This document shows positions 15,591 through 24,862 of a stretch of DNA of 44,725 nt, one piece after another. The notes under the pieces were generated by a model. That model was not told the origin of the DNA and did no database searches. It saw nothing but the letters and a program-made list of their open reading frames with translations. The position numbers were made by a program, and so were the translations under genes. Source of the stretch: CAZGWJ01 sp964529445 (GTDB taxonomy: Bacteria; Oederibacteriota; Muellerivitia; Muellerivitales; Muellerivitaceae); NCBI GenBank assembly GCA_964529445.1, contig CAZGWJ010000013.1:1-44725 (forward strand). Reading direction: 5' to 3'. Each line of letters opens with the position of its first letter. Position 1 is the stretch's first letter.

Positions 15591-18500
15591 CGGATCACCG
15601 CCACCTTCAGGACCTTGCGCATCGGCCCCGCCTTGACCTCCACCAGGTAAACACCCGAGGAGACGATGCTTCCCACGCGGTCCTTGACGTCCCAATCGAG
15701 GTTCAGCACCTGGCCGGCCGGGGCCGGTCCGTAGTGGATGCCGGTCATCAGGTCTCCGTTCACGTTGTAGATCCGGACCTCCACGTCCGCCGGGACGTCC
15801 AGCCGGAAGAAGATCCCCAGTTTCTGTCCCTGACGGGGTCTCACGATGTTCCGGTCGAGCAGGGCCTGCCCACCCGCCCGAAGGGATGGGATGGCTCGTG
15901 TGCGGGGATCCGTGACGGCATCCGCCTCGTTGGAATAACCGCTCATCCCCACGGCATCCAGCGCGATGACCGAAAAGTGGTACCGCGTGCCCGGTTCAAG
16001 CCCCGTGACGTCGAATACGAGCACCTCGGGGCCCGTCCCCGGCAGGAGCGTCACGGGATAGGCCGCCGGCAGGGGGGTTGTGGATTGGAGCACCGCATAT
16101 CCCGTGACCGAACGGCCCAACTCGTTGGGACGCTCCCAAGTCAGGCGGATGGACGTATCGCCCAATGCCAGCGCCTCGAGACCGGTCGGGGGATTGAGAC
16201 CGTTGTCGACGGACGTTCCCGTCACCGCGGCGGTCGGTGAGCTGGCATGGGCATCGACATCCGGCCGGAGGTACTCGTCGTAGGCCGTGACGGTGTAGGT
16301 CAAGGGCGCTCCGTCCGCGGTGGGGATGTCGAGCCACCAGGTCCTCTCCCCCGTCACGGTGGCGGCCGCCGTCCCGTTACGGCTCACCACGTAGAACGAG
16401 ACCGGCAAGGTCCCGGGAACGGACTCGGGCCAATCCACCAGCATCTGGTCATCACCCGAGGTCAGCCGGACGGTCGACGGTGCCTGGGGCGGCGCCGTGG
16501 CCCGGTCGTTCACCACGGCGGAATAGGGGCCGACGTGGCCGTGGACGTCGAAGGCCCTGACGGCATAGTACAGCCGCGTTTCCGTCCCCGTGTCCCAATG
16601 GGTCCATGCCCTGACATCCTCAGCGAGTGTTGCGGTGACCGGCCCGTAGCTTCCCGGGACGGTGGAGCAATACACCCGATAGCCCGCCACGGGGAACGAG
16701 GAAACCGCGGGCGCCTCGTAGGCGACCCGGATGCCCGTCACGGGACCCGCTCCCACGGTCACCCCAGCGGCCACGCTCTGGGGCGCCGTGAGGACGTAGG
16801 GGAAACCCGTCACCGGGGAGGACGCAGGACCCGCGGTGCCGTTAGCGTTGTAGGCCCTGGCCGAGAAGACGTAGGTCTGGCCGTTGGAAAGTCCGGTCCT
16901 CGTGCAGATGTTGACCGATGCCGGGTGGAAAACCGAGACCCCCGTACTGCACTCGATGAGCACGCCCGTCACGGGGACATTATCCACCGTGGAGGGATTC
17001 GACCAGGTCAAGGTCACGTACCCGTCGCCGTCCACGGGGGTTTGGAGGCCCGGCGCTCCCGGTGGAGCCGCCGGCCGGCCGGTCACCGCCGCGCTGGCCA
17101 CCTCCGAGGGGGCCAACCCGGCCATCGAGCGAAGGTAATAGGCGTAGACCGTGCCGTTCACAGGGGACGGTTCGAGGTATTGCAGATCACCGACGGGAAG
17201 CGTGACGGCGGCCGCATAGGCTCCTCCCCCCGCGGAACGGAAGACCACGGTATTCGTAATGCTCGAGGTGGGATCGTAGGCGGCGGACCATTGGAGGGTG
17301 ACGGCACCATCCCCCAGCCGCAGTCGGACATTCTGGGGAGCCGGAAGCGTGACGGAGGCCGAGAGGACCTGGGTCAGGGCGTTGGAATATCCGCTCGGGT
17401 TACCGGCGCCATCGACCGCCTGCACCCGGTAGGCATAGGTGACGCCCGCGCTCACGGAATGATCGCCGTATCCGGTCAGCCATCCCTGGATGGTCGCGAC
17501 CGCCGAGAAACCGCTCCACGGTTCGCTGTCGCGGTAGAGGGTGTAGATGCTGACGGGAAGGGTACCCGGACTCCCGGGCTCCCAGAGGACGGCCAGCTCG
17601 TCGGTGGTGTTGTTGACGGCCGTGAGGGTCGGAGCTCCCGGGAGCAGGACCGGTGTCGCGCCCGATTCGAAGCCGATCTCCCCGGCATGCCCTTCGGTAT
17701 CCAGCGCCTGGACGCGGAAGTAGTAGGGGACCCCGTTCGTCATGCCGGTACGCCACACCGTGACGGCCAAAGCCGCGGCTGAGGCGTTCAAGGTGACGGG
17801 CGTCCCGAGAACTCCCTGGACCTCCGAAACGTAATAGACCCAAGTAGTAACCGGATAGGACGTAGCCACTCCCGCCGTAGGCCAAATCAACGTGACCGCT
17901 CCGCTTGCGGTCGTGAGAGTCGGCGCAGGCGCCGCCTGGGGAGGCCGGTAGGCCGTGACCGCGCGCGCATTCCACGTGTTGGAGCGACTTTCCACCCCCG
18001 CACTCACCGCCTTGACGAGATACCAATAGACGGAGGGCGGCTCCGTAAGGGTGTTATCGGTATAGGTCGTATCGGAGGAAGGCACGTTCCCGACAAGGTT
18101 GTAATCCTGGATCGGCCCCTCAGCGTCATGACGGTAGATCCGGTATCCCGTCACGGCCTCGGAGAGAGGATTCGGATTCCAGGCCAGATCCACTCGGGGG
18201 TTGGCTCCGGCAAAGCCGGAATCCGCCGTCGTAATCGTGGTCGGTGAAGCCGGGATGGTCACGGTTAAGGTGGTCGCGGACGCTCCTTCCCCGCCGGAGT
18301 TAACCGCGCGAACAAGGAAAGAGTAGTTGCGGCCCCGCATCGTGTTCCCGAACACCGTCGTAGCGTCGGAGGAAGCCGAAGGCACACTTAAGATTCGGAC
18401 GAAGGTTCCCCCCTCGTAACTGCGATAGATCGCATATCCCGTGACTCCCTGGGAAAGTTCAGGACCCCAGGAGAGGGTGACCGCCGTGTCGCTGGAGGAG

Positions 18501-21500
18501 GAAACCCCCGCCGCATTGAGGGTGATAGGCCGAGGCGGCACGACCACGGTCACGGCGGGCGAACTCAAGGCGCTGGCCCCCCCGATGGTCCCATTGTCGT
18601 TGTCGGCCGCCACCTGGTAATAAACCGTGGAGCCGTAGGCGCCCGGCGAAGGATCCAGATAGGTCGTGACGCCTCCGGTGGAGGCGATGTTCGTCCCGCC
18701 CCGGTACACGTGGTAATCGGTGACGGTTCCCGAAGGCGGTGCCCAGGTGAGGGCCGCCTGGTCGCGGTTCGCACCCGTGAAGGTAACGGACAATCCCGTG
18801 GGGGCCGCCGGGGGCGCCAACTGGGTCGCGAGCGCACTCGTCACGCTTTCCCCGCCGGCCACCGTCACGTTCCCATTGACCGCCGTCACCACGAAGTATC
18901 GCAAGGCACCCGGCGTCGCAGTTTCGACATAGAACGTCTGTCCCGGCCCCACCATCGTCACTACCGTCCCCGCGCCACCCTGGTAGGGGTCCGGGTCCCC
19001 GGTAGAGGCCCAGACCTTGTATTGGGTGACCGACTCCCCGCCCGGATTGGGATTCCAGGAAAGGGAGATCGATCCCGAGACAATGTCGGCGGTCACGCCA
19101 CCGGGGGCCGTGGGCGGGACCATCCGGTAAACGACGGTCGAGGTGTTCCCCAATCCCCCGATGGACCCGTCATCGTTGTCCGCCTGGACGGCGTAACCGA
19201 AGATGCTTCCCGCAAGGGTCGCCGTGCCGTTGTCCGTGTAGGAGGTTCCCGTCGTGGAGGCGAGATACGAACCATCCCGGTAGATGTGGTACTGGGTCAC
19301 GGACTGGCCCGTCAGGGCCGCCCATCCCACCTGGAGCCGGTCGTTCAAGGCGCCCGTATAGGTGACCGCGACCGAGGCGGGGACTCCCGGTGGCGACAAC
19401 TCGGTCACGGCCCCCGTGGGCTGGCTTTCCCCGCCCGGAAGCCCGGTTCCCCCGTTGACGGCGGTGACCTGGTAGTACCTCTTCGATCCGGGCGCCGGGG
19501 TCTCCCCCCAGGAGGGAACGCTCACCGTCGTGACCCGGGCGGAAGGCCCGAGGTCATAGGGATTGGGATCGGTCGGGCTGGAATAGACGTAATAGGCCGT
19601 GACGCCCTGGGCCATGGCGTTCCAGGTGATGGAGATGGCGGAACCGCTGCTCGAAGCCGTGAGGCCGGTCGGGGCGTCCGGCGGGACGATCAAGCTCACC
19701 GGGTTCGAGGGCAGGCCCGTTCCACCGGCGTTGCGATAGACGAGGAAGTAATAGAGGGTGACCCCCCCGGAAAGTCCCGGGTCGGTGTGGGAGGAAAGGG
19801 TGGTCGCCGTCGTGACGGCGGTGGCTCCCGCGAAGACGGGGTCCGTGTCCCGATACAGGTCGTAGGAGGTGATGTTGGTGTAGGGGGGGGCCGCCCAGGA
19901 AAGGGTCACCGCCTGGTCGGAACCCGAAAGGGCCGAAAGGCCGGTCGCAATGGGCGGCAGGACGGCCGACGTGACGGGCGCGGACCATTCGCCCCATCCA
20001 CCGCTGTTGTGGGCCGAGACCCGGTACCGGTAATCGACGCCCGGAGTCGCCGCATGGATGTACGTCACGCCCGTGATGGACGAGACCGTGACCGGCGTCG
20101 AGGGCGGAAAGGCCATCCACTCGACCCGGTACTCGTCCACGCTTTGGGAGGCGAGCGAATCCCAGGTCAGGGTGACGGCCGCCGTCGAGGATGATGCGGC
20201 GAGGTTGGATGGCGCGGTGGGAACGATGAACACCGTCACCGTGTTGGAGGGGTTGGTGCCGGGATACCCCGGCTCGTCCAGGACGGCCTCGACAAGGTAC
20301 TGGAAACTCGTGCCCGCCGTGAAGGAAACCGGGTTCGTGTCCGGATAGGACGTCAGGCCTCCCGCCACCGTCGCCATCAGGTCCCCGGGGATGATGGGCG
20401 CCCCTGCTTCGTGCCGGTAGATGCGGTAACTGACCGGAGCGGTCGAGTTCAACGCGACCGGCGCGGCCCAGTTGAGGGTGATGGTCTCGGGATGGTCGAG
20501 GGTGCCGGTCAGGTTCCGAGGCGGATAGCCCGGCGGAAAGCCCTCGGCCCAGCCCGACCAATCCCCGATATGGGCGTCTTCCGGGGTGCCGCTATATTGG
20601 CTATCCACGGCACGGACTCGGTAATGGTAGGTCACCCCGGCGGAAACGGTGGTGTCATCGTAGGAGGTCCCCGCCACCGTCGTCACGTAGATGGAAGCCG
20701 GTGCCGCCGTATCGCGGTAGATGCGGTATCCCGAGACGGCGTAGGTTCCCGCCGTAGCGGCGTTCCAGGAAAGCGACACGGCCCCGTCACGGCTGAGGGC
20801 TTGCAGACCCGTGACCGAAGCGGGATTCGTGAAAGGGGTAACCGGTCCGGCCGTGACGGGGTCCGAGGTCGCGACATTGTTCTTGGATTGGACGGTATAG
20901 TCGTAAGAGGTCCCGTTGACGGCCGTATTGTCAAGATCGGCCGTGATCGTGTTCGAACCTATGGTTGCGAAAGCGGTGAATGCCCCCGACCCCGCCGGAC
21001 TCCGCCGCGAAAGGACATAACCATTGCAACCCTGAGTCGTCACCTGGGACCAGGCCAGAGCGACCTGGTTCCCGACCGTGGTATAGAGCGATGGCAGGAC
21101 CGTGACCGGCGCAGGAGCCGGAGGCTTTCCGAAGGTGTTCAGGTAGGCCCCGGACGAGGTGACTGAGATCTCGATATCACTGGGATCCCGTGCCGCATCC
21201 AGGTCGAAGCGCCAGTTCGTGCGGTCCTCATCCGGAACGTTCAAGTGCAGGGTGATCCCGGCCGACCCTCCCACCGTGAGCGGTGACGAAAAAACGAGGG
21301 TCACAGCGCCGGAATCGGAAAGGGTGGCGGAGGAAACAGAGCTCGAGCAGCCGGACGGTACGTCCACGGAGACCACGGACCAGGGTGTCGTCGAACCGCC
21401 CGCTGGGACACGTATGACCGCAATGGAGACAGCCCTGTTGGATTGGTTTTGGATTGTGTAGGTCACCGGGATGGCGGAAGCGCCGGTCAGAACCTCCTTG

Positions 21501-22666
21501 GGGTCGTTGAGGATGTCGCCCTGGACAGGGAGAACGTTCGAGGACGAGAAAGGAATGGAGATGTTGGAAAGCTGTGCCGGATTGTCGTTCACAACTCGCA
21601 CTGTGCACGTGGAAGTGCTGCTCTGGTTCCAAACCCGTACGATCACCTTCCCCGCGTTCATCTGGGAGACAGACCCGACCAGGGGGCCGCTCACCCAATT
21701 GAGATTGGCTGTCGCGAGCGCGAAATTGAAGTCCGTCGGATACGAGGAAACATTCGGGCTGACGTAGAGGGAATCGCCGCTCGTTCCATCCGGATCGGGG
21801 TTGTCGAAGTCCGCGAGATTCCCATCGTAATCGATGATGACCGCATAACGGAGATTGGCATCCGACCCGGCCGCCAGATTCACCCAGAGATTAGCCGTTA
21901 CACCGGCGCCGCCCGCGGAGTAACCCGCCGTGATCCCGGTCACCGCGTAGGCAAGGCTGCCCGAAAGACCCGTCGACTCGAAATAGATATCTCCGGGCAC
22001 GGTCACGGCCCTGGACGGCGAGCCCGTCACGGCCTCCGAAAACGGGTTCAGGACATCCGTGACGGTCAATGCGGCCGCATAATCGTAGATACCGGCCGTG
22101 GCATAATCCCCGTCAAGATCCTGGAGAAAATAGTATTCCGAGAAGCCCTTGACGTTGTAGGGCGGCATGGCGTAGGTAGCCCCGGCTGAGGGGGATTCCA
22201 CCACGGCGATTCCCGAATCGAAACCCGACTTGAAGCGCACCGAGATGTTCAGACGGCCTCCCGACCAGGTCAGGTCGGCAGGAGTTTGACCCGAGATGGC
22301 GGTGCCAATCGCCGTGGCACCGCCGGTTGACGTGGCCCAGATCAACATGGCAGGGTCGGAGAGGATATAGGAAGGGACCGGGGCCGTGTATTTAGGCCCA
22401 TCATAGAAACGAAATGTCACCGGCTCGTTATAATCCGTGACCAGGTTGTGCGCGGCGTCATGCGCCTCCACCCAGAAGGACGCATCCTGGTTCACGCTGT
22501 AATCCCGGCTGGTGCTTTCGGGGATGATTTCCAGGTGGTCGACGGCGGCCGTGCCGGTTTGAGGCAGTCCAAAGAGCCCCAGGAGGGCGAAAGCGGGCAG
22601 AACGCAGCGAAGGACAAGCGCCTTCGACACGAGGAAACGATCGGACGCCTTCATCCGTGACGCCAA
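15587..22666 (-). CDS. Giant FnIII-array surface protein with FlgD-like/T9SS-type C-terminal tail
   Basis: 2359 residues from a TTG (ends 22666) with AAGGA about 6 nt upstream; the alternative ATG ending at 22654 lacks a good Shine-Dalgarno. Signal peptide ends near residue 40 (G-T-A-A-V). Residues about 40-520 are Ig-like or other beta-rich domains. About 18 FnIII domains follow (about 525-2270), each recognisable by a core W (L-S-W, L-T-W, L-A-W) and a Y-R-I-Y/Y-H-V-Y strand. The last 80 residues resemble FlgD-Ig or type IX sorting tails: F-R-L-D-V-P, V-R-I-Y-N-V-N-G-D-L, W-D-V-K-D, S-S-G-V-Y-L-V-E-V, K-V-A-V-I-R. Fourth gene of the pilin-like operon, 33 nt after the PilX-like gene and overlapping the PorV-like gene by ATGA. 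Probably a secreted adhesin or a pilus-associated protein analogous in position to PilY1 (inference). Confidence 0.88.
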   Translation of the reverse strand: MASRMKASDRFLVSKALVLRCVLPAFALLGLFGLPQTGTAAVDHLEIIPESTSRDYSVNQDASFWVEAHDAAHNLVTDYNEPVTFRFYDGPKYTAPVPSYILSDPAMLIWATSTGGATAIGTAISGQTPADLTWSGGRLNISVRFKSGFDSGIAVVESPSAGATYAMPPYNVKGFSEYYFLQDLDGDYATAGIYDYAAALTVTDVLNPFSEAVTGSPSRAVTVPGDIYFESTGLSGSLAYAVTGITAGYSAGGAGVTANLWVNLAAGSDANLRYAVIIDYDGNLADFDNPDPDGTSGDSLYVSPNVSSYPTDFNFALATANLNWVSGPLVGSVSQMNAGKVIVRVWNQSSTSTCTVRVVNDNPAQLSNISIPFSSSNVLPVQGDILNDPKEVLTGASAIPVTYTIQNQSNRAVSIAVIRVPAGGSTTPWSVVSVDVPSGCSSSVSSATLSDSGAVTLVFSSPLTVGGSAGITLHLNVPDEDRTNWRFDLDAARDPSDIEISVTSSGAYLNTFGKPPAPAPVTVLPSLYTTVGNQVALAWSQVTTQGCNGYVLSRRSPAGSGAFTAFATIGSNTITADLDNTAVNGTSYDYTVQSKNNVATSDPVTAGPVTPFTNPASVTGLQALSRDGAVSLSWNAATAGTYAVSGYRIYRDTAAPASIYVTTVAGTSYDDTTVSAGVTYHYRVRAVDSQYSGTPEDAHIGDWSGWAEGFPPGYPPRNLTGTLDHPETITLNWAAPVALNSTAPVSYRIYRHEAGAPIIPGDLMATVAGGLTSYPDTNPVSFTAGTSFQYLVEAVLDEPGYPGTNPSNTVTVFIVPTAPSNLAASSSTAAVTLTWDSLASQSVDEYRVEWMAFPPSTPVTVSSITGVTYIHAATPGVDYRYRVSAHNSGGWGEWSAPVTSAVLPPIATGLSALSGSDQAVTLSWAAPPYTNITSYDLYRDTDPVFAGATAVTTATTLSSHTDPGLSGGVTLYYFLVYRNAGGTGLPSNPVSLIVPPDAPTGLTASSSGSAISITWNAMAQGVTAYYVYSSPTDPNPYDLGPSARVTTVSVPSWGETPAPGSKRYYQVTAVNGGTGLPGGESQPTGAVTELSPPGVPASVAVTYTGALNDRLQVGWAALTGQSVTQYHIYRDGSYLASTTGTSYTDNGTATLAGSIFGYAVQADNDDGSIGGLGNTSTVVYRMVPPTAPGGVTADIVSGSISLSWNPNPGGESVTQYKVWASTGDPDPYQGGAGTVVTMVGPGQTFYVETATPGALRYFVVTAVNGNVTVAGGESVTSALATQLAPPAAPTGLSVTFTGANRDQAALTWAPPSGTVTDYHVYRGGTNIASTGGVTTYLDPSPGAYGSTVYYQVAADNDNGTIGGASALSSPAVTVVVPPRPITLNAAGVSSSSDTAVTLSWGPELSQGVTGYAIYRSYEGGTFVRILSVPSASSDATTVFGNTMRGRNYSFLVRAVNSGGEGASATTLTVTIPASPTTITTADSGFAGANPRVDLAWNPNPLSEAVTGYRIYRHDAEGPIQDYNLVGNVPSSDTTYTDNTLTEPPSVYWYLVKAVSAGVESRSNTWNARAVTAYRPPQAAPAPTLTTASGAVTLIWPTAGVATSYPVTTWVYYVSEVQGVLGTPVTLNASAAALAVTVWRTGMTNGVPYYFRVQALDTEGHAGEIGFESGATPVLLPGAPTLTAVNNTTDELAVLWEPGSPGTLPVSIYTLYRDSEPWSGFSAVATIQGWLTGYGDHSVSAGVTYAYRVQAVDGAGNPSGYSNALTQVLSASVTLPAPQNVRLRLGDGAVTLQWSAAYDPTSSITNTVVFRSAGGGAYAAAVTLPVGDLQYLEPSPVNGTVYAYYLRSMAGLAPSEVASAAVTGRPAAPPGAPGLQTPVDGDGYVTLTWSNPSTVDNVPVTGVLIECSTGVSVFHPASVNICTRTGLSNGQTYVFSARAYNANGTAGPASSPVTGFPYVLTAPQSVAAGVTVGAGPVTGIRVAYEAPAVSSFPVAGYRVYCSTVPGSYGPVTATLAEDVRAWTHWDTGTETRLYYAVRAFDVHGHVGPYSAVVNDRATAPPQAPSTVRLTSGDDQMLVDWPESVPGTLPVSFYVVSRNGTAAATVTGERTWWLDIPTADGAPLTYTVTAYDEYLRPDVDAHASSPTAAVTGTSVDNGLNPPTGLEALALGDTSIRLTWERPNELGRSVTGYAVLQSTTPLPAAYPVTLLPGTGPEVLVFDVTGLEPGTRYHFSVIALDAVGMSGYSNEADAVTDPRTRAIPSLRAGGQALLDRNIVRPRQGQKLGIFFRLDVPADVEVRIYNVNGDLMTGIHYGPAPAGQVLNLDWDVKDRVGSIVSSGVYLVEVKAGPMRKVLKVAVIR

Positions 22667-22699
22667 GGAGAATCCTTCCCGTTCACAGCCTGTCCATTT

Positions 22700-24262
22700 T
22701 CACGGCAAAGGTGTCGGAAACTCAGGAATCTCCCTCCACTTGGTGATGGAGACAAGCCCCGGAGCGATCATACCGTAATTGAAATCATCCCGGTAGTAGA
22801 GGGTGAAGTTACCCGTGCTGTCCACCTCACCGTTGATGTACATGGAGCCGTAGATCAGTGGATTCCCCGTCATCTTGGGCACATCCCCGCCCACGTAGAG
22901 GAAACCGTTGAAGTTGACGGCAATATCCTTGGCCCCGCTGATGTTGTACGGACCGGCTGGAAGCCAGCCGTCATCGGGCCGATACATGGACGGGTAACCT
23001 CCACCACCCGCCGACCAGCAGAAATCCCCCAGGAGCACCAGAGTCCCGTTGAAATAGCAACCCCCGAAGTCCACGGCATTCTTGGCCGTCCCGCCGCAGC
23101 CGTCACCGTTGTACCGATTGGTACCCGTAGCATCCAGGGGTTTGCCGTCCTTGGTATCGCAGAAGACCACGAAATCGTCCGAGCCAGGCCATCCTGTTCC
23201 CTTGCCCAGGTTGATGCCCGCGCGATTCAGGACCACCTTGATCTTGTTCTTCCAGCTCAGGTAGTCGGCACTGGTCTTGTCGTTGTACTGGTGGTTCCGC
23301 TCGACACCCGTACCCGCCGCACCACCGGATTTGCTGTTGGGCCCCTCCCCGGCCGTCGTGGGATAGGCATAGTAGAAATAACCCGTTTCGTAACTGCTGA
23401 CGCCGTTCTCTGAATAGATCTGCTTCGATCGCTGGCGAAGACCTTCGATATCGATGACGGGCATGGGCGGCATGTTGGGGTCCCGGGGATAGAGCTTCTT
23501 GTCGGCCGCACCGGCATCGGTGCAGTTCGAGTAGATGACATTGCCCGCCTTGAGCTTGATATCCCCGTACGCCTCCCCGTACCCCAGCGTGTGGAACGCC
23601 GGATATCCCGGGCCAAGCGGCTGCTTGTTGCCCAGTGTCAGTGAAGGGTTCGAGGTGTCCGTGTTGTAACAATAGACGTCCCCCCAATAAACCTCGTTGC
23701 TTCCCTTCAGGACTGCCGCCCCGCCGCTGGTCATGGCGCTCCCGAAACCCGCCCGCTTGACGACCGCCTGAACGATCCGGTGGTTGAGCGCACCCTGGGG
23801 TCGCACGCCCCCTCTTGTCCAAGGAGTCGGATCCGGGGTCGGCACCTTTCCCTCGGAGAATGTGTAGACGTCGGCTGTGATGGTCCGCTCGAAGACCGGA
23901 TCGCTGGGGCCGCCCACCAGATTGCCGGGGTTGATTTGGACCACATACAACGAGTTCCTCAGGTCGCTGTGGACATAGTCGGCCCGATATCGCGTGAGAT
24001 AAGGAAGCTGCTTGGAAACAGGCTCCATCCAATTGTCCCCGTTCAACAGGTTGTTGATGGATTTGTCCACGACGGCATCCCCGGAAAGGGTCGCATCCAT
24101 TCCCTTCTGGACTTTCACGTTCATCTTGACGGTCTGACGCATCATCGAGACCATCGAGAGGGCGAAGATCATGAGCACCGTGCCGACGATCAGCGCCACC
24201 GGAAGGACCTGGCCCTTTCCGCGAACCATCCTCCCTCCCAGCTTCCTTCGAATTACGCTCAT
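22700..24262 (-). CDS. PilX-like pilus assembly/minor pilin protein
   Basis: 520 residues; ATG with GGAGGG 5-7 nt upstream. The N-terminus is basic, then G-K-G-Q-V-L-P-V-A-L-I-V-G begins a single hydrophobic helix (about 18-42), as in PilX-N-type proteins, which lack a classic E5 prepilin signature. The rest is a large extracytoplasmic region rich in Gly, Asn, Tyr and aromatic residues (for example Y-W-G-D-V-Y-C-Y), with Cys pairs, looking like a beta-helix or beta-rich surface domain. It lies 19 nt after the PilW-like gene. Role: minor component of a type IV pilus-like or pseudopilus fibre (inferred from N-terminus and context). Confidence 0.75.
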   Translation of the reverse strand: MSVIRRKLGGRMVRGKGQVLPVALIVGTVLMIFALSMVSMMRQTVKMNVKVQKGMDATLSGDAVVDKSINNLLNGDNWMEPVSKQLPYLTRYRADYVHSDLRNSLYVVQINPGNLVGGPSDPVFERTITADVYTFSEGKVPTPDPTPWTRGGVRPQGALNHRIVQAVVKRAGFGSAMTSGGAAVLKGSNEVYWGDVYCYNTDTSNPSLTLGNKQPLGPGYPAFHTLGYGEAYGDIKLKAGNVIYSNCTDAGAADKKLYPRDPNMPPMPVIDIEGLRQRSKQIYSENGVSSYETGYFYYAYPTTAGEGPNSKSGGAAGTGVERNHQYNDKTSADYLSWKNKIKVVLNRAGINLGKGTGWPGSDDFVVFCDTKDGKPLDATGTNRYNGDGCGGTAKNAVDFGGCYFNGTLVLLGDFCWSAGGGGYPSMYRPDDGWLPAGPYNISGAKDIAVNFNGFLYVGGDVPKMTGNPLIYGSMYINGEVDSTGNFTLYYRDDFNYGMIAPGLVSITKWREIPEFPTPLP

Positions 24263-24281
24263 GACACCCTCCCATTACGGC

Positions 24282-24854
24282 TCATGGATTGCGAATGAAC
24301 ACCTCTTCCTTCGTCTGAACGACCACGGGGATTCGCGCCCTCGTGCTTGTCACGTCCTTCCTCAGCGTCAGGTTGGCAATGACCAGGCTGGTGTTGGCCA
24401 GACTGGGATAAGTGAAGAACATATCGCAAACATCCGTGGCCAACACTGTGTTGGACCACTCGCATACGCCCGGTGTCGCACTGGGCCGCGGTTCCGACAT
24501 CACCAACTGCCGACTGCGCGTTCCAGGCGGGATATTCACGTAAAAGCCGTATCGGCACCCTCCGCTTTCCAACGTCTCGAAGGTGATCATGCTGTAGTCG
24601 GGGGCATTGAGATACTTCGAGATGGAAACCGTCCCGGCCCGGGCCTCCCTCAGTTTCGAGCTCATGATCGCCATCGTGGCCTGGGCCTCCCGAAGCAGCT
24701 TGTTCCGGGCGAATTGTTTCTGGAAAGCCACGACACCGAAGTACGTGACGGAGAAGATGACCGCCATGACGAAACCGATGACCCCGATCGTCATCATGGC
24801 CTCGATCATCGTGACCCCCGATTCGCCCCCTTGACATCTCATCCGAAACCGCAT
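24282..24854 (-). CDS. PilW-like prepilin with N-terminal methylation motif
   Basis: 190 residues; ATG preceded by GAGGTGA, 8 nt after the upstream stop. A short basic leader ends in E-S-G, then V-T-M-I-E-A-M-M: a canonical type III prepilin cleavage site (Gly at -1, Glu at +5) followed by a hydrophobic helix (about 14-38). The remainder is a small globular domain with Cys residues (C-R-Y-G-F, G-V-C-E-W, D-V-C-D). It would be processed by a prepilin peptidase (not in this window) and take part in initiating or capping a pilus-like fibre. Confidence 0.85.
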   Translation of the reverse strand: MRFRMRCQGGESGVTMIEAMMTIGVIGFVMAVIFSVTYFGVVAFQKQFARNKLLREAQATMAIMSSKLREARAGTVSISKYLNAPDYSMITFETLESGGCRYGFYVNIPPGTRSRQLVMSEPRPSATPGVCEWSNTVLATDVCDMFFTYPSLANTSLVIANLTLRKDVTSTRARIPVVVQTKEEVFIRNP

Positions 24855-24862
24855 GGCTCACC

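Noticed and set aside
16247..20194. Long plus-strand frames opposite the giant FnIII gene
   Set aside because: They consist of Arg/Gly/His-rich low-complexity sequence mirroring FnIII codon patterns; no domain, start signal or operon context.
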